Below, in pieces: positions 1-11,293 of a stretch of DNA of 64,000 nucleotides. The notes beneath the pieces were generated by a model, which saw only the letters and a list, made by a program, of their open reading frames with translations, did not search any database and was not told the origin of the DNA. Both the position numbers and the translations under genes were made by a program. Each line of letters opens with the position of its first letter. Positions within the stretch are counted from its first letter, which is position 1. The stretch is from Zasmidium citrigriseum (lineage: Eukaryota; Ascomycota; Dothideomycetes; Mycosphaerellales; Mycosphaerellaceae): contig NHNW01000055.1 of the NCBI GenBank assembly GCA_002786025.1, forward strand, positions 1 through 64,000. The letters are read 5' to 3'.

Positions 1-1453
1 GAGTCGTATCGATATCGTCGTACTAATCGTCCGAAGGACTACGGGTTCGGTAATAAGGATTTATTTATAGTTTAATTAGACGTTAAGCGTTAAGGAGTAG
101 AGATAAGCTTAAGGATTATATAAAAAGCTAAATACCCTACTTCCTAGATTTAAAGTAAGCCGAGCCGGATAAAGAGAATATTATAGGGTAGTAACTAAAG
201 GCAGATCTAAAGATTAAGTATTTACCGTAGATTTAAGGCTTAGGCGTTTCCTAATAATGTAATATAAGGCCTTACTATTAGTATATATTTACGGTCTAAC
301 GGTAGGTGTCTTAGCTAAGCTACTCCGGTTTAAGTATATCGATCGGTACGCTAGATCTTACTATAAGCTTTATATAGGTGAAGAGGCGATTAAGCGTAGC
401 GGTAGCGCCTATACTATATACTAGGAGGAGATAAATTATATTACGGCGGGTAAGAATCGTAGTAGAGGAGTAGTTAAGCGCTTTTAGCGCGAAATCTACC
501 CGAAAGTTACGCCGAAGTTTGCCCGATACTATAACGTTATACTATTACTCTTCGTAGCGCGTAGCGCGATAGTAGTACTATAGCGGCGCCTATTAAGTAG
601 CTCTATATACGCCTTTTAAAGAGAGGTTCGATATCGTACGCGCTTACGCTCGTAAGAGTAAGCCTTATAGGCGTCTAAATATACTATACGGTAAGCTATA
701 GTCTATCCTCTCGCCCTTAAAACTCCCGCGTAGGAGTTTATTTTATTACCTTCCTTAATAAATCGCCCCTACTAGCTACTCGAGTATTATAATATTAAAC
801 TCGTCCTATAGATCTCGCCTTAAGTACGACTCTATAACTCCTTAAACTTGTTATATATCCCGCTTAATCTTTTTAAGCTTACTAACGATATACCTTTAAT
901 AATAATTTTAGTAGGGATATAGAGGAGGAATATACCGCTAGATTCGATATAATCGGATACTTACGTCTAAAGTACTTAGACCGCTAGTGTTATACGCGAG
1001 CTTACGTTTATAACTATCCTAATACTCGCTATTACTAAGGACCTATTTACCGAAGAGATTAACGAACGGAGAACGGTAGTAGCTAGTAGCGATACTAGTA
1101 GGGAGAACGCGGTACTAGTACTAGAAGTAGGCGGTAGATTCGAGGCTTCGACGAAGCACTTCTCGGACGTCGAGAAGAAAAATATGTATTTAGTAGTACT
1201 TAAATTCTAGTTAGATAATAACCGTAGGTATCCGAAGCCGATCCGCTATTCTTAATCTTAAGTAGTAGGAAGTATAGCCCTCCTAGTACTAGCCCTCCTT
1301 CGTATTACGGACTAGTAAGATCCTACCGTCGATAGATCGCCCTCGATATCGCGGAGAAGTTATAGTATATTTCTTTACGGGACTAACTATATTAACAAAA
1401 AGACGTAATCCGCGGATAGAGAGGTAAGTAGATAGATATCTAGCGAAGGTCGG

Positions 1454-1717
1454 CTATAGAGAACTCGTCTAATATTTTCGAAACTCTTCTATACTATCCG
1501 GGGATTATTACGGAGAGGGTATATTAATATATATACTTTAAGGGTCGGTTTAAGTAAGGCTTAGAGATATCGAGCGAATATCTACTATAGAGAACTCGTC
1601 TAATATTTGTAATATATATCTATATTAGCCGAGGATCTTTACGGAGAGTCGAGGTTAATATATATACTTCGAGGGCTAGGTTAAGTAAGGCTCGGAGATA
1701 TTAAGCGAGTATCTACT
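1454..1717. repeat. Two imperfect ~131-bp tandem copies
   Basis: The 18-base string CTATAGAGAACTCGTCTA starts at 1454 and again at 1585. Each copy continues through a TTAATATATATACTT stretch, GGTTTAAGTAAGGCT or GGTTAAGTAAGGCT, and a GCGAATATCTACTA or GCGAGTATCTACTA end. The copies diverge by scattered substitutions, as expected of RIP-mutated tandem DNA. Confidence 0.75.
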
Positions 1718-1810
1718 AGGGAGGATATATATAATACTCGGAAAGACTCGTTAATACGAATCGATAATTGTAAGTAAGGTCGTTATTTACGGAGCGTACT
1801 TCTAAAGTAA

Positions 1811-1850
1811 GTTAAAGTAAGTAAGTAGGTAAGTAAGTAGGTAAGTAAGT
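1811..1850. repeat. Short GTAAGTAG-type simple repeat
   Basis: A run of GTAAGTAGGTAA units inside the left RIP block. It is a simple-sequence tract with no sign of function. Confidence 0.6.
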
Positions 1851-4215
1851 ACTAACTAGCTAGTATTAACTAACTACTATCCTAATATTACTTCGTTACG
1901 GCTAATAGAAACTAATAGAGACTATAAGAGACGAAGCCGCCTAACGTTTCTACTAGTATCCGAAAATCGAGGGGGCTTTAAAGTTATCTAATACTTTATA
2001 AATATCCCCCTCTATATTTCTAGTAGTCTCGATAACGTCGTCTTCGATCCTATTGGTATAGCTAAAGCCTAGCGGACGTACGCTCGTATAAACTAAACCG
2101 CTGGCGAGTATATAATAGCTAATACGAGAAAAGCTTAGGTAGAGTATAGATATAAGCTAGTAGGTACGTTAAAGGGTACGTAGAGGATCGTTACGGCCTA
2201 GCGAGTAAAGGAAACGGACTTTCCGCGGTTCCTATTTATACTACTAACCGATATAGCTATAGAGTATATCGTCCTAACGCTCTAGCTATAATATACTACT
2301 AATAGTAAGTATTAAAGCTACTATAGCTATATTAAGTCCTCGCTAACTTACGATATAGTCGATAGTCTAGCTGCCTAGGTCCTTCTTAGCTCTTATTATA
2401 ACTTCTCTTTAAGCGCGTAGGTAGTTAGAGTCTACTAAATCTTCTATAGTTACTAGACCGTCCGGGTTCTCGTCTTTATATAGAGTAGCTTCGATACTAT
2501 ATAGGTCGCTTTTTATCCTATTATATTATTATTATTATTACTAAGATATAGATTAAACGCGACGCGTTTCGGACCTTAGGTAGAAATAAACGCTAAGTAA
2601 AGGATTCTCGTATATTTTACTCTAAAAGGAGAGGCGTCGTAGCCTTAGGCTACTAGGGTTACTTAGGGTAAGGGTTATACGAAACCTATAGGAAAAGGCT
2701 TTAAACGACAATAATACTACTTAAGAGTTCTATATTTATTCGATCCTTTTAAAAATTGTATAATATAGTTATCTCTATAGCTAGATATTACTCCGGGGGT
2801 CTTTTAGCTAGTCCGAATAGCCTTATAAAGGAAGTCTAGGTATCTCTAGTTTTTACTATAAATATTAAAATCTAATATACTTATAATTGAAAAATATACT
2901 ACTTATTACTACTATTGTAATATTTGTCCTTCTTATAACTTAAAGTCGCTATCCGATAATCTTTTAACGATACCGAGGATAGCTTAAGCTCCTAATCGAA
3001 ACTAGGAATATCTAATTAATCTAGCGAACGCTCCGCTACGCTAGGAAATACTCTCTCGTATATAGTCTAGGTAAAGTAAACTAGATTATTTCTAAGTAGT
3101 AGTAAGTTCTAGAGCTACTATATAAGACTAGAGGTCGTCTACTCTATAGTAGTAAGCCGATCCTTAAGGACGATATTCTCTCGCCGTACGTCTTTAATAA
3201 TCTTTAAAAGCTACTTAGAGCTTATACCTATATCGCGGTATAGAGTATAAGAAGCTAGTAGGCTAGCTTAATAGTACTATATCCGTACGCTTAGTATTAT
3301 AAAGAATCGAGTACGTAAGTAGCTTACTAGCTTATTCTTATATTTATAATACGTATAAACGATACTCTCGTTATTAGCTAATATTCTATAGGGCTCGTAT
3401 CCGTTTCGAAGGTACTACTAGTAAGGCTATAGTACTACTATACCTTCTAGAGTCTCTATAATCTAGCTAGTAGTATTGTACTTCTATAAATTAGCTATAG
3501 TATTCTTACGTGTACTATAGTCTCTAGTAGCGGCCTTATCTAGCTACTATTACTATTTCTACTCCAAAACGGACTACTATATATTCCTAGGGCTATAAGG
3601 AGGATTCGAAGACTATAGACGGCGTAGCTTCGTACTACGAAATAGTTAGTAAGGCGTTATAGCTCGTAGAGAAGAGGGTCTTATAAGGCTATTAGAATAC
3701 CAATATTAGTATTACGTTTATAGTACCGTAAAACCGGGCTTATCTATAAGGAACTAGCTAGCCTTTAAGAAGCGGAAATAGCGTTTAAGATAGGAAGGAA
3801 GATATTGTCGCTAGTACGATAGAGGTGTCGTCGTAGCCGGTGTTAGACTTAGAACCTACTAGAGACTACTAGAGTCTCTATCCTCTAGATCCCTAATAAT
3901 AGTCGTTTAAGGCTAATAGCCTATAAATAAATACCTCTTAACCTAAATATATAAGTAGTACTGTAAAGGGTACTATACTATAGGTTTGTTTTCTAGTTCG
4001 ACGCGCGACCGCTATCGATACTATAACTAACATAGATAGGTAGTAGGGTAGGGGTTATTAGGATATAACGTAAACTTATATAGATTAAATAGAGTAGTTA
4101 TTACTCTTTATAGCGCGTAGAGTAACCCCATATACAAGGTGTTAAAAGGAAGATTTAGTTAATAGGTAGTTAAGAAAGCGGTAGAAAGCGGTAGGAAAGG
4201 AAGCGGGGAAACGAA

Positions 4216-4561
4216 ATGATAGTCGTGTAGGTACGGGCGCCCCTACCAAGGCCAAGTTCGCGGTTGCTTCTCAAAGGCGGGACCCTTTAGCGCACTACTG
4301 ACTTCTCCCACCATCAACAACTCCACCACTGACAACACCACCCCCAACACCGCAATCCTCAGGCCGCGCAAGCTCTCAATCTCGCTGCCTGAACACACTA
4401 CGAACTGCGAACAGTAAGACGAATCTTCCCTTGGCACCCGACAGGCAGCCAGAAGCAGCATTCAGCCCGCCGCAGTCGACCTGTCAACAAAAAGTCGCTA
4501 ACCCGACTCTTCAGCTCTCCAGCGCTGCGACCCTGTTCCGACATCTCTACACACTGAAATC
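4216..4561 (+). promoter_or_regulatory. Upstream region of the cofilin gene
   Basis: About 345 bases of normal composition between the RIP block and the cofilin start codon. It contains pyrimidine/AC-rich tracts (around 4300-4350), common in promoters and 5' leaders of highly expressed fungal genes. No TATA box is obvious. The promoter role is inferred from position only. Confidence 0.4.
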
Positions 4562-5221
4562 ATGGTATGCGCAATCCCCAATGCTTCATACAAGCGGCTT
4601 CCTGACTGACATGTGACTCGACAGGCACAATCTGGGTACGTTATCTTTCACCGCCGTCCCTCGACCGCCAGGCGGCGACAATCGCATTCGACGAACGTTC
4701 AACTGACAAGAGCATGAACACAGCGTTTCGGTTGCACCCGAGTGCATCCAGGCCTTCAACGACCTGAAGCTGGGCAAGTCGACCAAGTGGATCATCTACA
4801 AGATCTCCGACGACTGGAAGGAGATTGTCGTTGAGGAGACCTCCTCCGACCCGGACTACTCCAAGTTCCGCGAGAAGCTCATCAGCTCCAAGAGCAAGAA
4901 CAAGCAGGGCCAGGAGGTCATGGGTGGCCGATACGCTGTCTTTGATGTCGAGTATGACGCCGAGGGCGGCGAGGGCAAGCGCAGCAAGATCACCTTTATC
5001 TCCTGGGTGCCAGATGATGCGCCGCAATACGTGGGTTCATACCAGTATAAGCATTTTGTGGGTGGTAGCTGACTGGTTTTTGACAGCCCCGCATGATGTA
5101 CTCTTCCTCCAAGGAAGCCCTCAAGCGATCCCTCAACGGCCTCGCAGCCGACGTCCAGGCCAACGACGCCGACGACATCGAGCACGCCAGCATCATCCAG
5201 AAGGTCTCCAAGGGCCGCTAG
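4562..5221 (+). CDS. cof1: Cofilin / ADF actin-depolymerising factor
   Basis: Cofilin binds and severs ADP-actin filaments and drives actin turnover in cytokinesis, endocytosis and polar growth. Joining 4562-4564, 4625-4635, 4724-5030 and 5087-5221 gives 151 residues, a normal length for a fungal cofilin, starting MAQSGVSVAPEC. Visible family features are AFNDLKLGKSTKWIIYKI, the actin-binding stretch ending SWVPDDAPQY then PRMMYSSSK, and the acidic helix DADDIEHASIIQKV. Phases match at all three introns (60, 88 and 56 nt). The first coding exon is only the ATG and the second is an 11-nt microexon; a very early intron is common in fungal cofilin genes. Family identification is secure; the exact microexon borders rest on frame and splice sites. 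Confidence 0.93.
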
Positions 5222-5872
5222 GAGCACGACACCCCACCTCCCACCCACACGCCCGCGAAGCACGTGATGCACCCAGCAGAAGTCGGCAACCACCAACATA
5301 CAAAGAACAGATGATGCAGCAAAATGAGTTCGAGGACAGCGCGTGGATGAAGTAAAAGCGTCTGGATGGATGCTTTGGATTCCCCGGGAACCTTTCTTTG
5401 ACCTTTTTTTACGAGCATTTGCACACCCGACTCCGTGCGGCGGCTTGCCCACTGCGTAGATGACCATCAACTTATGAGAACCCGACCTTTTCCAAGGCTT
5501 GCCTAAAGTTACGAGTCCACAGTCCCACGTACATGCCAGATCTGAGAGGTGCTTGTCATGCTATAATTCAGATTTTCGAGGATTTCGTACCAGTCGTGAG
5601 CGTACTAACTACGCTGACCTGTAGCTGGTCAGCAACAACAGCAAAAAAATCATGAAGCTCCTGAACATTTTTCTATGTCTTACCAGTTTAAAAATTACAG
5701 ATCTTGTATCTACTGACTTGCGCCCTTCCCCCTGTCCATACTCACAGATCTCACCTGCAATACAGCGCCCTCGACCCAGCGAACAAGATAGGAGAAGTTC
5801 ACTTTTCGCTCCATCGCTATCCCCAGCTCACGATCTCTCGACAGCACGGACAGAGACGTCGCCACGGAGATC
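5222..5872. other. Intergenic: cofilin 3' region and next promoter
   Basis: No gene is supported here. The first part should hold the cofilin 3' UTR. The part after about 5640 is the likely promoter and leader of the 5873 gene. Small open frames lack coding character. Confidence 0.5.
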
Positions 5873-7942
5873 ATGTCGCAGCCAACAGCAACTTCCTCCC
5901 AGGTGAAGATGTCCACCCAGGCGAGGCCCAGCATCCGTCCCGGCCACAGCGAGCGCTCTCCCAGGCGCGGGTACGATCGCTCGGTCTTTGCGGATATCAA
6001 CACCATCGACGAGCGCGCTTCACGTCGTGCTCATGCGCGTTGGCAGGATCACTCTCGCTATCCTAATATGCCGGAGAGGAGGGCGGCGACGTGGCCGCCT
6101 TCTACTTCGGAGCATAGGATGATGGGGAGACGGCCTACACCCGCAGATGTGGATCTCTCGCGACAGAGTCATCAGTATGCTCTTATGTGCGATGGACATC
6201 TTTGGCCTATTGACACTGGCGAGCGCGCAGAGAGGCAGGGGGAAGCGCCTCCACGGACGAGGGATCAGGTGAAGGCGTTTTGGGAGGCTGGGAAGGGGAT
6301 TGTGAAGACCAGGGTGAAGAGCTTTGAAAGTGATGCGGCCACTGCTTGGAAGAGCGTGTCGGCGGAGTATTTCGGGTATTGTTGGTTTGGATCCCCAGAT
6401 GATGGAGAGGATTCTGCGGACTACGAGCTTGAAAGCGTTGCCGGGGATGGTGTTGATGTCGGAGAGGGAATTTGGGAGCGGGATGGGAGGGTTAGTGAGG
6501 TTGTTGCGCGGAAGGGCGATGAGGACGTTGGGGGAGATGTCACCCAGCAGGGCCCTCGCGAGCCCCCTCCGCGCGTCTATTATCGCCAACCCCGTCGGCT
6601 AAAACGCTCGACCACCTTAGTCGAAGCGCACCGCCGGTATACGGATGGTATGGAGAGGAGAGACCCTACCCTCGCCACGATTTTTCAGGGCGTGCCACTT
6701 CAACTTCCACCTTCACACGCCACAATCCCCAGATCTTCGAGCTTGAGATCTAGTCTCCAGAGCCGATCGAGTACCCCGGAGCTTTGCCAGGCTACGGAGA
6801 TGGCGGTGCAGCGGGTAGTTGGGGTGAAGTGTGTTGTTATTGGGAGTGAGGCGAGGGTGATGGAGGATACGCCTGAGGCGAGACCTGCTTACCCGAGTGC
6901 TGAACGGGTGGAGAGGAATCGGGAGGCAGTTGTTAAGAGGCGGGAGAGGGAGGGAGCATCGACTACATCGGGCGTGCAGGTTTTGATGAGGCGGTTTGAG
7001 GCGCTGAGGCCGGGAGTTTTGTTACCTTCGAGGAGCGATCCCCGCAGTATGGGTCTGGATCTCCGTCCTACTGCCATTGCTTCCGGATCCATGGTCTTGC
7101 CTACTCCGGACGAGAGAGGCTCTCATCATGAGGGTAGTCCTTCAATGAGACTGCCCTCACCGGAGCCGGAGGAGCCTGCATCAACGCCTCCATCTGCAGG
7201 TGAAGGGGAGGCACAAACGAGCGATCTCCAGGGAAACGCTGGTGACTCTGCTATTGTATCAATGCCTAGCCTCCCCGCCCCAAACGGCGAGGTGCATGCT
7301 AACCCTCTCCTCACGAGGGTGGCCTTAGTCGTAGAAGAGCCGCCGGCACCTCCACCGACTCCTGTTCGTGAAGGTGAAGATGGCGATCCCCAGGAAATCG
7401 ATGGTGTCTCTGCCGTCGAGTCGGCGCCTAGATCTTTTGGTACGAATCAAGTGACGGAAGTAGAGGAAGAGGAATTCTTCTTGGGTTATACGACGTCTGC
7501 GCCTCTCCCAGGGGCAGATGTGCAAGACCCTGTCCATCTCCGTGGGAGCAACGATATTTCTGCCATCGAATCGACTCCTAGATCTTTTGGCACCATGAGA
7601 GAGACGGAGATGGAGGACGAGGAAGATTCCTCGAGTTATACGACGTCTGCGCCACCCCAAGGGGCAGAAGGAATCGATCCCCAAGGATTCAATGGTGTCT
7701 CTGCGGTCAAGTCGACTCCTAGATCTCTCGGCACAAGGCGAGAAGAAGGGGAGGAAGAGGACGAGTTCTCCTCGGGTTATACGACTTCTGCGCCTCCGCC
7801 AGGGGCAGACCATTACACCTATCGGTGGGATTCTGGCGCTCAAGGAGTTCCCAGGTCTATGGGTGGACAGAGGCAGGGTGGGCTCGAGGCTATGATCCCT
7901 CGTGGTTGTTCGGAGCAGGCTAGGCGTCGTCGGCCCGGTTGA
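5873..7942 (+). CDS. Disordered protein with C-terminal repeats
   Basis: A single open frame of 689 residues starting MSQPTATSSQ. I do not recognise the family. The protein is rich in Arg, Ser, Pro and Glu, has no convincing membrane segment or signal peptide, and looks largely intrinsically disordered. From about residue 511 it carries three imperfect repeats of 47-50 residues (starts near 511, 561 and 608). Each has a core like SAVESAPRSFGT, then an acidic run, then GYTTSAPPPGAD. The repeats vary mainly in the acidic run. The uninterrupted length and the conserved repeat phase argue that it is a real gene. Function and location are unknown; a scaffold or nuclear role is possible but not shown. 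Confidence 0.7.
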   Translation: MSQPTATSSQVKMSTQARPSIRPGHSERSPRRGYDRSVFADINTIDERASRRAHARWQDHSRYPNMPERRAATWPPSTSEHRMMGRRPTPADVDLSRQSHQYALMCDGHLWPIDTGERAERQGEAPPRTRDQVKAFWEAGKGIVKTRVKSFESDAATAWKSVSAEYFGYCWFGSPDDGEDSADYELESVAGDGVDVGEGIWERDGRVSEVVARKGDEDVGGDVTQQGPREPPPRVYYRQPRRLKRSTTLVEAHRRYTDGMERRDPTLATIFQGVPLQLPPSHATIPRSSSLRSSLQSRSSTPELCQATEMAVQRVVGVKCVVIGSEARVMEDTPEARPAYPSAERVERNREAVVKRREREGASTTSGVQVLMRRFEALRPGVLLPSRSDPRSMGLDLRPTAIASGSMVLPTPDERGSHHEGSPSMRLPSPEPEEPASTPPSAGEGEAQTSDLQGNAGDSAIVSMPSLPAPNGEVHANPLLTRVALVVEEPPAPPPTPVREGEDGDPQEIDGVSAVESAPRSFGTNQVTEVEEEEFFLGYTTSAPLPGADVQDPVHLRGSNDISAIESTPRSFGTMRETEMEDEEDSSSYTTSAPPQGAEGIDPQGFNGVSAVKSTPRSLGTRREEGEEEDEFSSGYTTSAPPPGADHYTYRWDSGAQGVPRSMGGQRQGGLEAMIPRGCSEQARRRRPG

Positions 7943-8181
7943 GGCGCTATGAGCTAGCTGACCGTGATGAGATCTTGACGTCCGGCGCACCAGGACATGA
8001 GTGGTACAACAAGGCTACGATATTTTAGCCGTCTGTGGTACATGGGAAACCTCTTTTGCCGCCCCTACGAGAGCTGTCTGAGGCGCAGCTGCCTTGTGTA
8101 ACCGGCCTCATCTCATTTCAGCTGCAACCCTTTCAAAGTCCGTCGAGATTTTGCGAAAGCTACTTCATCACTACGAAGACG

Positions 8182-9999
8182 ATGAAAGAAACTACGACAC
8201 ACGAACCGACTGCGAACATCGAGCAGAACGTCATGAGCAAAGACCCCGAAGAAGGCTGCCACAGCCTTTACGAACCGCTCAATTTCTCTACATTTGAGAT
8301 ACGATTCGTCACGGTCCATCCTTTCCGCGACGACGGCTGCTCCGACATTGTCTCGTGCAGCCTTGTGAAGACCGAGATAAGCCGGCAGACAGGATACGCA
8401 GCTCTCTCCTACTGCTGGGGCGACCCATCAGACACGGTGCCAATTCTGGTCAACGGAAATCCTCATCAGGTGACCAGAAATCTTGAGGCTGCTCTCAGAC
8501 AGTTCCGGGCAAGTCACCCGGGGCTACTCTGGGCAGACGCTCTGTGCATCGACCAGAGCAACGATCGGGAGAAAAGCGAACAGGTATCTCAGATGGGCGA
8601 CATCTTCTCGCGAGCATCGAAAGTAATCTCCTGGCTCGGATCCGGCAATGGAATATCCGCAATGGCCATGAATCGCCTCGGAGGTCTTGACCAATTTGGG
8701 TTGGGAATCTATTGCAAGTGCAAGGAGATTGAAGCCGTGCAAGTGATTTTGAGCTTTTCATATTGGACGCGAGTTTGGATTGTGCAGGAGATTGCGAATG
8801 CGAATGCCGACAGTGAGATCTGGTGGGGCCATGAGAGACTATTGTGGCATGACTTCAGCCATGTCCTTAAGTGGCCCTCCGAGGGGACTAAGTGGAGTAG
8901 AGACATAGCTCCAAAAGTTGATCGAGTTGAGCAGATGAAACGCCATACAGTCAAACATCGCACCAAGAGGCCAATGCTGTGGCAGTTGATGTTATGGACA
9001 TACGACACACTCGCGACCGACCCACGAGACAAAGTCTATGCACTACTCCCGCTTGCTCGGGACGGCGAAACTATTGTGCCCTTTCCGAATTACTCAAGAC
9101 CGGTTGTTGATGTGCTTAGAGATGTCTTCAGGTATTTGATAGTCGAGCAAGGTCAGACAGCACTGATCCTTCTGGGAGAGAGGAAGAACGAAGAAGCTGA
9201 GAAACCATCGTGGGTCTCGACTTGGGCAGCCCCGGGCCATCGAGCGCCTAGGTGGATCGAAGCTTCCTGCTGCCTTGGACAGAAATCATTGAATGGGGGC
9301 CCTATGGACGACAAGAATACAATCAAGGTTCGGGGTCGTTGCGTCAGCTCCCTCGTTAGTGACAAGGTGCTCCAAGAGCCATCACGCTCCACAGAGGACG
9401 ACGTCAAGGGAGGAGACAGTGAAGACGACAGTGAAGGCCATTGGAACACTGTATGGACAGCGTTTGCAACTGCAATCTGCTCCGTGGGCTTCGAAGAAGC
9501 ATACCCTCCTCGATCTGAACTTTCTGTAATGGCAGATGCTCTTGCCGTAGCATTTCTGGCTTCTTACGACAAACCGTACGCGGACCTTCAAAACTGGTAT
9601 AAGATGTACCACCATCACAAGGTCCTAGATGTGCCTCTAGAGGACCTCGTGAGAGCACGTGCAGATCACGTTCAAAGGCGCACGTTTTCTTGTAGCGAAT
9701 TCCCCGTTCACGCACTCGAGCACATCAACAAGAGGCTTGGAGACATTGAAGAGCATGATCTGAAATTCGTCACAGTCCGCACAAGCTCCAACACGGTCTA
9801 CCAAATTCGACTTGCTAGCCACGGAGCTCAGACTGGAGATCTCGTGGTGGAACTTGAGAATTGCGAACATGCTTACGCCATTCTCCGTTTGACTGAATTA
9901 GGTACTCACACAGTGATCGGCAGCATGCCCAAGGGTAGGGTGGGCATACAGGAGGACGAAGCTTCAAAGGCTCCGTGGACAACGCTCACGCTCGTTTGA
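8182..9999 (+). CDS. HET-domain (heterokaryon incompatibility) protein
   Basis: HET proteins act in fungal non-self recognition and can trigger cell death when incompatible strains fuse. The 605-residue product has the family signature from about residue 72: YAALSYCWGD, then VTRNLEAALRQFR, LLWADALCIDQSN, REKSEQVSQMGDIFSRA and a VISWLG block. Later pieces fit the usual arrangement (FSYWTRVWIVQEIA; TDPRDKVYALLPLA). I chose the ATG at 8182 because the frame extends upstream only without an ATG, and the domain lies well inside. No NACHT or other known C-terminal domain is visible; the C-terminal ~300 residues are unassigned. The gene converges on the minus-strand membrane-protein array beginning at 10328. 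Confidence 0.9.
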   Translation: MKETTTHEPTANIEQNVMSKDPEEGCHSLYEPLNFSTFEIRFVTVHPFRDDGCSDIVSCSLVKTEISRQTGYAALSYCWGDPSDTVPILVNGNPHQVTRNLEAALRQFRASHPGLLWADALCIDQSNDREKSEQVSQMGDIFSRASKVISWLGSGNGISAMAMNRLGGLDQFGLGIYCKCKEIEAVQVILSFSYWTRVWIVQEIANANADSEIWWGHERLLWHDFSHVLKWPSEGTKWSRDIAPKVDRVEQMKRHTVKHRTKRPMLWQLMLWTYDTLATDPRDKVYALLPLARDGETIVPFPNYSRPVVDVLRDVFRYLIVEQGQTALILLGERKNEEAEKPSWVSTWAAPGHRAPRWIEASCCLGQKSLNGGPMDDKNTIKVRGRCVSSLVSDKVLQEPSRSTEDDVKGGDSEDDSEGHWNTVWTAFATAICSVGFEEAYPPRSELSVMADALAVAFLASYDKPYADLQNWYKMYHHHKVLDVPLEDLVRARADHVQRRTFSCSEFPVHALEHINKRLGDIEEHDLKFVTVRTSSNTVYQIRLASHGAQTGDLVVELENCEHAYAILRLTELGTHTVIGSMPKGRVGIQEDEASKAPWTTLTLV

Positions 10000-10327
10000 A
10001 CGTCTTTGTAAGCTTGCTTGAGCATAATCAACATGGTTGTGGCGTCGACCTCCCTAGCAAAGCGATGACTTTGTCCGCTATTGGCGAAGATGTCGTCAAA
10101 CTGTGTCTTGCAAGTAAATGGAACAGCAAAGAGAGAATAGGCAAGTCGAGATTTGGGATCAGGCTGTGTCACATCAAAAACGCTGATCTGAGAAGGCGGT
10201 TGTCTTATTCTTGGATACTTCCACTATTGAGTCTAGTACCAATTACAACAATTTATACCACCTTACTCAGGCCCTGTATGTACTCTATGCTTGCATTGTG
10301 TTCGCTATCCAACTCTACATCTTCTCT
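10000..10327. other. Convergent intergenic region
   Basis: The space between the 3' ends of the HET gene (+) and the 198-residue membrane protein (-). I see nothing beyond presumed 3' UTRs. Confidence 0.5.
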
Positions 10328-10924
10328 TCACCACCGTCTACGCTCAGCAGGACGCCGTCCCGGCAACCAACACATGGCTGATAGTACAGCCTCGCTGAAA
10401 AGTAGCAGATTGAAGAAGTTGAACAGCCAGCTGTCCAATCCGAGCCGACCGAATCGAGCACACCAAGCGGTCAGCAATGCCCACGAAAATACCGCATACA
10501 CAGCGAGCACGAGTGTCCTCTTCGAGTCAGACAGCGGCATCTTCTCCGGATTCGAATCCTCTCTGAGACAGACGTATTGGAGCAGGTTCGTCGCATAATA
10601 CAGCGTCTCGATCATGAGCAGAAGAGTCGTGATGGTGCAGAAGACGTCGAGGACGAAGGAGATGCCTGGCAGGTTGGACATCCAGACGAGGAATGTGATG
10701 ACATAGTGGACTTCCTGAACGAAGGCGCAGGTTTCACGAACGAAGCCTTTGATGCCTTCGATGAGGAGGACGACCGAGAAAACGAAAACAACGAGGCCGT
10801 AGTAGACTGTCCAGGTTGTGTGGAGGATGGAGAAAAACGTTATGGTGGGCTCGGGGTGGATGTAGGTGCGGATAGTCGATGCCGTGGGCGTGGGCATGGG
10901 CGTGGGTTTGTAGCTCTTCGTCAT
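10328..10924 (-). CDS. Small multi-pass membrane protein (198 aa)
   Basis: The 198-residue protein starts MTKSYKPTPMPTPTAS. It has four or five hydrophobic spans: YYGLVVFVFSVVLLIEGI, VITFLVWMSN, FVLDVFCTITTLLLMIETLYY, LVLAVYAVFSWALLTAW and LFNFFNLLLFSEAVLSAM. The C-terminus is basic (RRPAERRRW). I do not recognise the family. It is the downstream-most member of a minus-strand run of tiny membrane-protein genes reaching to 16868, but shows no clear alignment to the others. A frame on the opposite strand (10577-10936) is an antisense shadow. Being a membrane protein is well supported; the role is unknown. Confidence 0.65.
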   Translation of the reverse strand: MTKSYKPTPMPTPTASTIRTYIHPEPTITFFSILHTTWTVYYGLVVFVFSVVLLIEGIKGFVRETCAFVQEVHYVITFLVWMSNLPGISFVLDVFCTITTLLLMIETLYYATNLLQYVCLREDSNPEKMPLSDSKRTLVLAVYAVFSWALLTAWCARFGRLGLDSWLFNFFNLLLFSEAVLSAMCWLPGRRPAERRRW

Positions 10925-11293
10925 GGTGGTGGTTGATGGGAAGAGGATTGGAGAGGATTGGGGAGTTTGAAGGGTGGATCCTGAGTATAAATGCTGTAGG
11001 GTGAATGTTTGACGTCGAGTGTCAAGTGTCGAGTGTCGGGACCATTCACTGTCAATGTGAATGCCATAGATAATTCATTCCGCGAGTGAAGAGACCTGAC
11101 TAAGATGAACACGAGAAGTACATGTTGACCTGAAACTTTAATGTGGAACTTTTTGAATCAGGCTGAGGTACTTTGAAGATGCTAGTTTGATGTTTATGCT
11201 GTAATTACAATTTCCTCCATCATTCACGACAGACATCTCTTCTCCAAGCGGGACGGCCGTCACTCAACCTCTTGATCCACGATTCTCGTTTTC
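10925..11293. other. Intergenic, promoter side of the 198-aa gene
   Basis: Contains repeated GTCGAGTGTC-like strings near 11015-11040, also found upstream of the 69-aa gene (near 12730), and an ATCAGGCTG string at 11158. No gene is seen. Confidence 0.4.

Larger units (their letters stand above)
1..4215. repeat. RIP-degraded repeat block (left)
   Basis: The stretch is TA-rich and almost lacks CA and TG dinucleotides (none in the first 180 bases) while CG stays common. That is what RIP leaves (CpA to TpA on both strands), not ordinary CpG decay. Stop codons, mostly TAG, break every frame and no gene survives. Short stop-poor runs (for example around 290-450 on +) hint at an old coding element I cannot identify. 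The change to ordinary composition is abrupt at about 4210. Confidence 0.85.

Noticed and set aside
6020..7990. Long minus-strand frames opposite the 689-aa protein gene (6020-6589, 7325-7990)
   Set aside because: Antisense shadows of a biased, repeat-containing gene; they show mirrored repeats and no family features.
10577..10936. Acidic 119-codon plus-strand frame over the 198-aa membrane protein
   Set aside because: The minus frame has clear membrane spans and sits in a same-strand array; the plus frame is low-complexity Glu/Asp/Gly.
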